Origin: Peptoniphilus obesi ph1
GTDB lineage: Bacteria; Bacillota; Clostridia; Tissierellales; Peptoniphilaceae
Assembly: GCF_000311865.1 (NCBI RefSeq)
Contig: NZ_HE978582.1
Coordinates: 191,877 to 233,541, forward strand
Length of the DNA: 41,665 nucleotides
Reading direction: 5' to 3'
The stretch's first letter is position 1; each line of letters begins with the position of its first letter. This document shows positions 18,934 to 25,009 of this stretch, in pieces. The notes below the pieces were generated by a model. It was not told the DNA's origin. It saw only the letters and a program-made list of their open reading frames with translations, and did not search any database. The position numbers were made by a program, and so were the translations under genes.

Positions 18934-20526
18934 CTAATTTCCATAATTCTCTATTAGCCTTTTTCTATCTATTTTTCCCGTAGCAGTTAGTGGCCAATTA
19001 TCAATTATCTTCATACAATCTGGAATCTTAAATTCTGCTATACCAGTTTCTTTAAGTGTTTGAATGATTTCAGAAAACATCAAATTTTTGTCTTTTTCTA
19101 GTATACATACGCAAATTTTTTCTCCTAATATTTCATCAGGAACTCCGACTACTTGAACTTCTGATATCTTTTTATTCTTTAGCAATAGGTTTTCTAATTC
19201 AGAAGGAATAATTTTTTCTCCGCCTTTAATTATCATTTCTTTAACCCTACCAGCTATTTGATAGTTTTCGTTTGATAACTTTCTAGCTCTATCTCCAGTT
19301 CTAAAGTATAATTCTTTGTCTAATATAGAGTTATTAACATCATTCATTCCACCGTAATACTCATACATTGTATACGGCCCCCTTATTAATAATTCACCAT
19401 AATCACCAGTATTTACTTCTTCTCCAAACTCATCTACTATTTTTACACTATCTCCAATAGATACAGGTTTGCCTTGAGTATTAAGCCTGGTGTCCATGTT
19501 ATCATCAAATCTAGTACACATAACTAGTCCTTCAGTCATTCCATATAATTGTGAAATAATACACCCAAAACTCTTTTCGATTTCAAATGCTTTGTTATAT
19601 TCTAAAACTGATCCACCTACTTGTATAATTTTTAAAGATGAAATATTAATTTTTTCGAACTCTAAAAAATCCATACATAAACTTGCTAAAGCTGGAACTA
19701 AAGCCATTGTACTAATATTATGCTCTTCTATATTGTAAATTATTTCGTCAGGACTTGGTGTCATAGATATTACACACTTAGCTCCATGATAAAATACTCC
19801 TATTATCCCTGGATAAGATAAAACAAATTTATGAGATAGAGATAATGCCATCAAGTATATTGTAGCATCTGAATAATTTAGGGCACTTCCTATTGCTATA
19901 GCCGAACAAATTAATTCGCAATGTTTCATTGGTATCATTTTAGGACTTCCCGTTGTTCCACTCGATAGCATGAGTAGAGCCATCTCTTTATAATCAATAT
20001 CTATATACTGAGATGGATAATCTTTATCATTGAGTTTGTAAAAATTTTTATATCCTTGATTATCTCCAAGAATATAAACTTCAAAATCTATATTTAATTC
20101 TTCTCTTACTTCTCTTATCATATCAACATATGAAAAGCCAAGATATTTATCCTTAGCTATATATGCTTTTGTCCCTGATTTTTCTAATATTCCCTTTATT
20201 TCATTTTTCCTATGAGCTGGAAGTGATAATACTGGAATCACACCAATCTTAAACATGGCAAAAAGGATAATAACAAATTCGTGACAATTAGGAAGTTGAA
20301 GAACGATTCTATCTCCCTTTTTAAATCCAGCTTTCAATAAACCATTGGCATATTTACAAGATTTTCTATTTAATTCTTGATATGAAAGTTCAACGACTCC
20401 ATCTACTAAGGCAATCTTATCCCTATATTTTTTAGCACAATCTTCAATAAATTCTCCTAAAGTCATATGCGGCCATACTTGTTCATCATAAAATTTTTCC
20501 AATTTTTCTTTTAATTCAATGTTCAT
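18934..20526 (-). CDS. Aryl-acid AMP ligase (stand-alone adenylation protein, DhbE/YbtE/PchD-like)
   Basis: A 530-residue adenylate-forming enzyme that would activate an aromatic acid and load it on the aryl carrier of NRPS 1. The opening (FYDEQVWPHMTLGEF, then KYRDKIALVDG) fits aryl-acid ligases. Core motifs are LSSGTTGSPKMIPMKH, QLYGMTEGLV, YFRTGDRARKL and the lysine end TATGKIDRKRL. The pocket motif that is H-N-Y/F-P-L/M in DhbE, EntE, YbtE and PchD reads SHKFVLSYPG here: Lys (codon 19830-19828) replaces the Asn that contacts the 2-hydroxyl, and Val replaces the Pro. The substrate may therefore differ from salicylate or 2,3-dihydroxybenzoate. The start ATG at 20526 overlaps the stop of the PPTase gene (TAATG) after GGAGGAG; an ATG six codons earlier lacks a site. 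Confidence 0.88.
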   Translation of the reverse strand: MNIELKEKLEKFYDEQVWPHMTLGEFIEDCAKKYRDKIALVDGVVELSYQELNRKSCKYANGLLKAGFKKGDRIVLQLPNCHEFVIILFAMFKIGVIPVLSLPAHRKNEIKGILEKSGTKAYIAKDKYLGFSYVDMIREVREELNIDFEVYILGDNQGYKNFYKLNDKDYPSQYIDIDYKEMALLMLSSGTTGSPKMIPMKHCELICSAIAIGSALNYSDATIYLMALSLSHKFVLSYPGIIGVFYHGAKCVISMTPSPDEIIYNIEEHNISTMALVPALASLCMDFLEFEKINISSLKIIQVGGSVLEYNKAFEIEKSFGCIISQLYGMTEGLVMCTRFDDNMDTRLNTQGKPVSIGDSVKIVDEFGEEVNTGDYGELLIRGPYTMYEYYGGMNDVNNSILDKELYFRTGDRARKLSNENYQIAGRVKEMIIKGGEKIIPSELENLLLKNKKISEVQVVGVPDEILGEKICVCILEKDKNLMFSEIIQTLKETGIAEFKIPDCMKIIDNWPLTATGKIDRKRLIENYGN

Positions 20527-21218
20527 TAATTCTCCTCCAAGCATATTGCCCCGACATATTTGTCGTCATGGTTCAATGACTTTAATCTGCTTATTGTATT
20601 CCTTTTACTATCATTAATTTTTATAAATTCATTTTCAAAAGAAATTATTTCAATCTCTTTTAAATTTCTTATAAGACCAATACCATCACATTTAAGATAG
20701 GCTTCTTTTGCAGTCCAATATCTATAGAAACTTATTATATTGTTATCTATATTTATAATTTCATCTCTAGTAAAACAGTTTTCTAATATATCTTTAAACT
20801 CAAATTTAAAATTTATTTTTTCAACATCTATTCCTACTTCTCTTTTAGAAAAAGCTAACAAGACTAATCCTTCAGTGTGTGAGATGTTAAACTTTAATCC
20901 TATAGTGTTTTCTAGGTAAGGCTTATTGTTTTTATCTCGTTTGACTATTAAATCATTAATTCCTTTTTCTAGTAAACCTTTTAGGGATAAATTAAGTATT
21001 GCCCTTGATACTAGATAATTAATTTTTGCTATTTCTGATTTATAATCCTTTGATTTTATTATCTCCTCTTTAGTTAAGTAAGGAAGTAATTTTTCTTCTA
21101 ATAATTTATCTGTATAAGCCTTAATTAGTATTAAATCATTATTAGATAATTTAGCTTTTAAATTTTCTAAAGTAAGAAAATCTTTAGTATTTCTTATCTC
21201 ATATTCTTCAATTTTCAT
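20526..21218 (-). CDS. 4'-phosphopantetheinyl transferase, Sfp type
   Basis: A 230-residue enzyme that adds the phosphopantetheine arm to carrier domains. The two Sfp-family motifs are present: VGIDVEKIN (magnesium-binding G-I-D-x-E) and RYWTAKEAYLKCDGIG (W-x2-K-E-x3-K). NISHTEGLVLLAF matches the conserved N-x-S-H segment upstream. It would activate the aryl carrier and both PCPs of the adjoining NRPSs. It overlaps the thioesterase gene by 11 bp and shares a base with the AMP ligase start, so it is translated as part of the operon. Having its own PPTase makes the pathway self-sufficient after transfer to a new host. Confidence 0.92.
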   Translation of the reverse strand: MKIEEYEIRNTKDFLTLENLKAKLSNNDLILIKAYTDKLLEEKLLPYLTKEEIIKSKDYKSEIAKINYLVSRAILNLSLKGLLEKGINDLIVKRDKNNKPYLENTIGLKFNISHTEGLVLLAFSKREVGIDVEKINFKFEFKDILENCFTRDEIINIDNNIISFYRYWTAKEAYLKCDGIGLIRNLKEIEIISFENEFIKINDSKRNTISRLKSLNHDDKYVGAICLEEN

Positions 21219-21960
21219 TTACTTTTATAAACTCTTTTATCTCTTTAATGACACTTTCAGGAGATGTGTTTACAAACATATGCTTGCCATCTATATATTT
21301 ATAAGTAAATTCCTTTGTGGTATAATCTTTCCATTTTATAAGTTCATCTAAGGTCATTTCTTGATCTTTATCTCCCATAAAACCTAGTATAGGTGATTCT
21401 AATTTCTCAAACTTTGTGTCTTGATAGTCTTCATCTATTACAAAATCTGCCCTAAGCGTTGGTAAGAAAATGGAAATTAAATCCTTATTAGCTAGAATTT
21501 CTTTTGGTGTTCCTTCATATCTTCTCAAGCCTTCTATAAATCCGTCATCGTCAAGATGATAAATTGGATGAGGTTCTTTATATAATGGAGCACGCCCTCC
21601 TGATATAATTATTCCTCTTGGATTTATGTAATCCGAATTTTTAATTCTTAATGCTAATTCATAGACTATTTTTGTTCCCATACTGTGTCCAAATAAATGA
21701 TAAGGTTTTCTAAAATCAAAATTTTCTTTCATGTCTTCAAATAAACTATCCACTAAGATGTTAATGTCACTTATAGCCTTTTCAGAAAACCTGTTTTCTC
21801 TTCCTGGATACTGGGCAACAAATAATTTTATATCTTCAAACTCATCTTTCCATTTTCTAAAGGCAGACACTCCACCACCTGCAAATGGAAATATAAAAAG
21901 ATTTGCTATTATATTATTTTCATTAATTTCTTTATTTATTATTTCAAAGTTTTTTGACAT
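21208..21960 (-). CDS. Type II thioesterase (YbtT/PchC/GrsT-like)
   Basis: A 250-residue editing thioesterase that removes wrong acyl groups from carrier domains. It has the alpha/beta fold entry LFIFPFAGGGVSAFRKWKD, the nucleophile elbow FGHSMGTKI (G-x-S-x-G), the Asp region ILGFMGDKDQE and the His in DGKHMFVNT. It is the first gene of the biosynthetic operon, 50 bp from the promoter. The start chosen is ATG at 21960, after AAAAGGTG; an ATG eleven codons earlier (21993) sits inside the promoter-proximal palindrome and has no ribosome binding site. Family is clear; separate from the integral TE domain of NRPS 2. Confidence 0.92.
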   Translation of the reverse strand: MSKNFEIINKEINENNIIANLFIFPFAGGGVSAFRKWKDEFEDIKLFVAQYPGRENRFSEKAISDINILVDSLFEDMKENFDFRKPYHLFGHSMGTKIVYELALRIKNSDYINPRGIIISGGRAPLYKEPHPIYHLDDDGFIEGLRRYEGTPKEILANKDLISIFLPTLRADFVIDEDYQDTKFEKLESPILGFMGDKDQEMTLDELIKWKDYTTKEFTYKYIDGKHMFVNTSPESVIKEIKEFIKVNEN

Positions 21961-21985
21961 AAATTCACCTTTTAATTTATTTGCT

Positions 21986-22001
21986 GTTAGCATTAGCTAA
22001 C
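21986..22001. promoter_or_regulatory. Candidate DtxR-type operator at the siderophore operon start
   Basis: A 16-bp inverted repeat, GTTAGC-ATTA-GCTAAC, lies 9 to 24 bases past the minus-strand -10 box, across the expected transcription start. The TTAGC/GCTAA arms resemble the TTAG...CTAA core of known DtxR/IdeR boxes. With a DtxR-type repressor gene next door, it is the best candidate iron-responsive operator in the window. Binding is inferred. Confidence 0.6.
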
Positions 22002-22009
22002 TCAAAGTT

Positions 22010-22038
22010 ATTATATACCATTTGATAACTTTTATCAA
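22010..22038 (-). promoter_or_regulatory. Promoter of the siderophore biosynthetic operon
   Basis: On the minus strand there is a -35 box TTGATA (22038-22033), exactly 17 bases, then a perfect -10 box TATAAT (22015-22010). It points into the thioesterase gene 50 bp away. The -35 box is one arm of a perfect inverted repeat TTGATAA-CTT-TTATCAA (22022-22038), a possible second regulator site. Confidence 0.82.
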
Positions 22039-22077
22039 TAGCTTTGAGATGTTTTTTAAAAAAATTTTTAAAGATAA

Positions 22078-22120
22078 AAATAGCATAGACGTCTCATTAT
22101 ACGAGTTATCTATGCTATTT
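22078..22120 (-). terminator. Intrinsic terminator of the dtxR-type gene
   Basis: Perfect 12-base arms (AAATAGCATAGA at 22078-22089, its complement at 22109-22120) begin just past the repressor's stop codon. On the minus strand the hairpin runs into TTTTTATCTTT. It insulates the repressor gene from the downstream siderophore promoter. Confidence 0.85.
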
Positions 22121-22121
22121 A

Positions 22122-22493
22122 TTACAAATTGTAATCGAAATGTTTTTTTAATCTTTCAAAAGTTTCATCAGAAATAACATGCTCTATAAGACAAGCTTCA
22201 TTTTCAGCTTTTTCTGCATCTATTCCAAGTCTTATAAATACATCCGTCAAATATTTATGCCTTGTATACATTTTTTTGCAAAATTTTTTTGACTCCTCTG
22301 TTAAACGAATTATTTTATCTTCGCCATAAATAATCAACCTTTTATTTTCAAGTTTTTTTAGCATTCTTGTAACAGTAGGTCTTTTATACTCTAGATAGTT
22401 AGCAAGATCCATGTTTCTTACTTCATCTTTTTCCAAAGATAAAATATATATAGCTTCTAAATAATTTTCCTCTGCAAATTCTCTATGTAGAAT
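22122..22493 (-). CDS. DtxR-family iron-dependent repressor, probable ATT start
   Basis: A 123-residue metalloregulator without the C-terminal SH3 domain. The N-terminal winged helix includes FAEENYLEAIYIL and LANYLEYKRPTVTRMLKKL; the dimerisation and metal part has TRHKYL and NEACLIEHVISDETFERL, very close to the DtxR pattern around its Cys-Glu-His ligands (here Cys101, Glu104, His105, plus His79). The Met10/Asp8 ligand position of DtxR/MntR is Asn10. The only codon in range of a strong GAGGGAGGT site (7 bases away) is ATT at 22493-22491; the next usable start, a TTG at 22436, would remove the first helix, and a stop lies just upstream at 22499-22497. It probably represses the adjoining siderophore operon when iron is plentiful, like EqbA in equibactin loci. 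Confidence 0.85.
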   Translation of the reverse strand: MLHREFAEENYLEAIYILSLEKDEVRNMDLANYLEYKRPTVTRMLKKLENKRLIIYGEDKIIRLTEESKKFCKKMYTRHKYLTDVFIRLGIDAEKAENEACLIEHVISDETFERLKKHFDYNL

Positions 22494-22676
22494 GGATTAC
22501 ACCTCCCTCAAAGTAAAAATAATTACAAGCAAATTTAGTAAATACGAAATTAAAGAACTTAAATAATAACTTCCTCAATCTTTATACTATCTCATTATAC
22601 TGATAAAAATCCCTATTTAAAAGTAAATTTTGCAATATTCCTCTAGATTTGTCATATATTATTCATTAACTTCACT

Positions 22677-22800
22677 TATACTATTAGTATATGAGCAAGC
22701 ACAGTAAGTGCATATGCACTTACTAAAAATGGAATAAGAATACTACGATTATATCGCTTATTTTTCCCATTTTACTTGTTGGAGAATATCCCCAAACCCC
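22677..22800 (+). other. Candidate oriT (origin of transfer)
   Basis: Just upstream of mobC and the relaxase gene are a 15-base inverted repeat TATACT-ATT-AGTATA (22677-22691), a perfect 22-bp palindrome centred on GCATATGC (22703-22724), and an imperfect symmetric stretch TTGGAGAATATCCCCAA (22779-22795). The palindrome contains TAAGTGC, reminiscent of the TAAGTGCG-type nick regions of some mobilisation systems. Position and symmetry fit an origin of transfer; the nick site is not determined. Confidence 0.5.
22703..22724. repeat. Perfect 22-bp palindrome
   Basis: AGTAAGTGCAT and its exact complement meet with no spacer. It lies in the probable oriT and could be a relaxase/MobC recognition site or a DNA-binding site for a dimer. 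Without a T-run it is not a terminator. Confidence 0.85.
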
Positions 22801-22856
22801 TAAATTTATAATAATTAAATTCAGCAACAAACGCTTATAATAGCCCCAACGTAAAC

Positions 22857-22885
22857 TTGAATATTATCTCAAAAAGTGATAAAAT
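22857..22885 (+). promoter_or_regulatory. Promoter reading toward mobC
   Basis: TTGAAT (22857-22862), a 17-base spacer and TAAAAT (22880-22885) form a good plus-strand promoter. Transcription from about 22892 would meet an intrinsic terminator about 50 bases later, before mobC, so mobC and relaxase expression may depend on read-through. Confidence 0.6.
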
Positions 22886-22943
22886 ATGAATAATAAAAAT
22901 TTAAATCAGGAGATTTCCAGACGAAATATATAGAATAAATTAT

Positions 22944-22991
22944 ACCTGTAAGTCAAGTTATCCTACTTGAATTTACAGGTTTTTCTTTTTT
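22944..22991 (+). terminator. Intrinsic terminator in the mobC leader
   Basis: A long hairpin begins at ACCTGTAA (22944) and ends at TTACAGGT (22980), with inner arms TCAAGT/ACTTGA and one mismatch, followed by TTTTTCTTTTTT-like sequence. It lies between the plus-strand promoter and mobC, with no gene in between, which suggests an attenuator or a short independent RNA. Confidence 0.78.
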
Positions 22992-23140
22992 ATTTCGATT
23001 AATAAATTTATTAGGAAGAGGAACTTCAAGGAAGTTTACTACGAGCTCTATCTATATAATTATTATCACATAATAAAGAGGGATTGAGAACAAAATGTAG
23101 TATTTATTATTACAACTACAATATACGAGGAGGTTAAATT

Positions 23141-23509
23141 ATGACAAGTAGATTTAGAAATAACGGAATCTATTTAATGTTATCTGATGATGAGTTAGAA
23201 TTGCTAAATGAAAAATATAAAGCATCTAAGTGTAAAACTCTTAGACAATTTATTATGAAATGTATTTTAGAAAAAGATATTTATGTACTAGATATGGATG
23301 TCTTTCGTGAAATGTCAACAAATATAAGTCGTACTTCAAATAATATAAATCAAATTGCTAAAAGGATAAATACTACATCAATTATATATAAAGATGATGT
23401 AGAAGATTTAAAAAGCTTATTAGAAAATCAAGCGAAAGATATTTTCTCTATGCGTAAAAAAATATACTCTCTTACTAATTCTAATAGCATAAATACTGAG
23501 AAAGAATAA
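23141..23509 (+). CDS. mobC: MobC-like relaxosome accessory protein
   Basis: A 122-residue protein with a ribbon-helix-helix-like N-terminus (RFRNNGIYLMLSDDELELLN, then KCKTLRQFIMKCIL) and the MobC-family core NISRTSNNINQIAKRIN. MobC proteins bind oriT and help the relaxase open the DNA. It starts after a strong GAGGAGG site, and its stop overlaps the relaxase start (TAATG), so the two are translationally coupled. Placement directly after the candidate oriT fits the role. The family call is firm. Confidence 0.9.
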   Translation: MTSRFRNNGIYLMLSDDELELLNEKYKASKCKTLRQFIMKCILEKDIYVLDMDVFREMSTNISRTSNNINQIAKRINTTSIIYKDDVEDLKSLLENQAKDIFSMRKKIYSLTNSNSINTEKE

Positions 23510-24879
23510 TGGCAATTACTAAAATTCATCCTATAAAATCCACCTTAAAAGCAGCACTTGATTATATTATGAATAGTGATAAAACAGATGAAAAAATTCT
23601 AATTTCCTCCCTAAACTGTAACCCTATAACTGCTCATTTAGAATTTGAACAAACAAAAATAGAATGTAATTCTAAAGCAAAAGTTTTGGCACGACATTTA
23701 ATTCAATCTTTTTTTCCTGGAGAAACTACTGCTGAAGAGGCTCATCAAATAGGCATAGAACTATGCGATAAAATCTTAAAAGGAAAGTATGAATATGTTC
23801 TTACTACCCATATAGATAAGGGGCATATTCACAACCATATACTATTTAATAATGTTTCTTTTGAAACTGGTAAAGCATATCAAAGTAACAAAAAAACTTA
23901 CCACCAAATTAGAAATCATAGTGATGATTTATGTAGAAAGTATCAGCTATCAGTTATAGATGAAGATTATGTAAAATTTAAAGAAAAGTATAAAACCAAT
24001 GGTAAATCCTACAAAGAATATATTGAATTTAAGAAAGGAAAATCTTGGAAACATAAACTTCAAATCGCTATTGATCATACTATTAATAAAGCAAATAGCT
24101 ATGAGAATTTCTTAAAGCTTATGGAAGAATATGGCTATGAAATTAAACTTGGAAAATATCTTTCTTTCAGACATAAAAAACAAGGAGAAAAAGGGCGATT
24201 CATTCGTGCGAGGGAAACTACTCTTGGAAAAGATTATACAAAAGAGAGAATAAAAGAGAGAATTGAAAATAAGGTAAATGAAAATTACAAAAATAACAAA
24301 ATTTGTTATGATAAAAAATCTTATAAGAAATTTGATAATATAATAGACATAGAAAGTAATGAAAAGGTTAAATCTTCTAAAGGTTATGAAATATGGGCAA
24401 GAAAACATAATATGAATACTATGGCGAATACCTTAAATCAGCTTAGAAAATACGGTCTATCATCTAGTATGGATTTGGAAACTAAACTCCAAGAAGAGGC
24501 TGTTAATAGGCAAGAAATCCTAAATAAGATTAAAGATGTTGAAAAAGTTATGAGCGAAATTTACGCAGCTATTGAAGACATTAACACTATAAAAATAAAT
24601 AAGGTTATCTATAAAACCTATAAAGAAAATCCAAATGATAAAGATTTTTATAGTGAATATAAGCCTCAAATTATCGCATATGAAAAAGCAATAAGTACTT
24701 TAGAAAAGTGTAAATATAAAAATCCAAGTATAAAAGAGTTGTCAAAATTATATGATGAATACAAAAATAAAAAAGATATTCTTATGGATGACTACGCCAA
24801 CGAGAATATATTGATAAATGAATTGACTCAATTAAGAAAGAATACTGATAAGTATATTTATAATGAATTGTATAAGTAA
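23509..24879 (+). CDS. Relaxase, MOBP/VirD2 type
   Basis: A 456-residue DNA-nicking enzyme that starts conjugative transfer. The N-terminal relaxase domain has a probable catalytic Tyr19 in AALDYIMN and the metal-binding three-histidine motif THIDKGHIHNHILFNNV (His106, 108 and 110), with ARHLIQSFFPGE between, a hallmark of relaxases of Tn1549/CTn-type elements. The C-terminal half is rich in Lys and Glu with coiled-coil character. It is coupled to mobC and is the last plus-strand gene; the next genes converge on it. A weak hairpin (24891-24921) follows its stop. Confidence 0.95.
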   Translation: MAITKIHPIKSTLKAALDYIMNSDKTDEKILISSLNCNPITAHLEFEQTKIECNSKAKVLARHLIQSFFPGETTAEEAHQIGIELCDKILKGKYEYVLTTHIDKGHIHNHILFNNVSFETGKAYQSNKKTYHQIRNHSDDLCRKYQLSVIDEDYVKFKEKYKTNGKSYKEYIEFKKGKSWKHKLQIAIDHTINKANSYENFLKLMEEYGYEIKLGKYLSFRHKKQGEKGRFIRARETTLGKDYTKERIKERIENKVNENYKNNKICYDKKSYKKFDNIIDIESNEKVKSSKGYEIWARKHNMNTMANTLNQLRKYGLSSSMDLETKLQEEAVNRQEILNKIKDVEKVMSEIYAAIEDINTIKINKVIYKTYKENPNDKDFYSEYKPQIIAYEKAISTLEKCKYKNPSIKELSKLYDEYKNKKDILMDDYANENILINELTQLRKNTDKYIYNELYK

Positions 24880-24972
24880 GGATCTGGTGTATCAGCTTCT
24901 TCGGATAGATTTTGAGCTGATATTCTTTCAATATAACCCATCATTTTCCCTTAAAGACAACCAATAAAAAAA

Positions 24973-25004
24973 TATAGGAGGCAGACTAAAACCTGCCCCC
25001 TATA
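24973..25004. terminator. Intrinsic terminator between converging operons
   Basis: Arms TATAGGAGGCAG (24973-24984) and CTGCCCCCTATA (24993-25004) pair with one mismatch. On the minus strand the stem is followed by seven T, ending the transfer operon whose last gene stops at 25010; on the plus strand it is followed by a weaker T stretch and may also stop relaxase transcription. Confidence 0.82.
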
Positions 25005-25009
25005 ATCTT

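Larger units (their letters stand above)
22494..23140. other. Gene-free region with probable origin of transfer and mobC leader
   Basis: No convincing gene lies in these 647 bases. They hold the upstream region of the repressor gene (with a weak TATAAT at 22599-22594 on the minus strand), clustered inverted repeats consistent with an oriT (22677-22800), a plus-strand promoter (22857-22885), an intrinsic terminator (22944-22991), a further small inverted repeat AACTTC-AAG-GAAGTT (23022-23036), and the GGAGG site of mobC. The cargo block begins on one side and the transfer genes on the other. Confidence 0.6.

Noticed and set aside
22886-22933. 15-codon leader peptide (MNNKNLNQEISRRNI) upstream of mobC
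   Set aside because: Its ATG directly abuts the -10 box of the likely promoter, so it would precede the transcript start, and it has no ribosome binding site.
23022-23036. AACTTC-AAG-GAAGTT hairpin as a terminator
   Set aside because: The stem is only six pairs and no T-run follows; it is at most a weak leader structure before mobC.
24891-24921. Hairpin ATCAGCT/AGCTGAT as the relaxase terminator
   Set aside because: It has a seven-pair stem with a 17-base loop and a poor T stretch; the hairpin at 24973-25004 is a stronger candidate.
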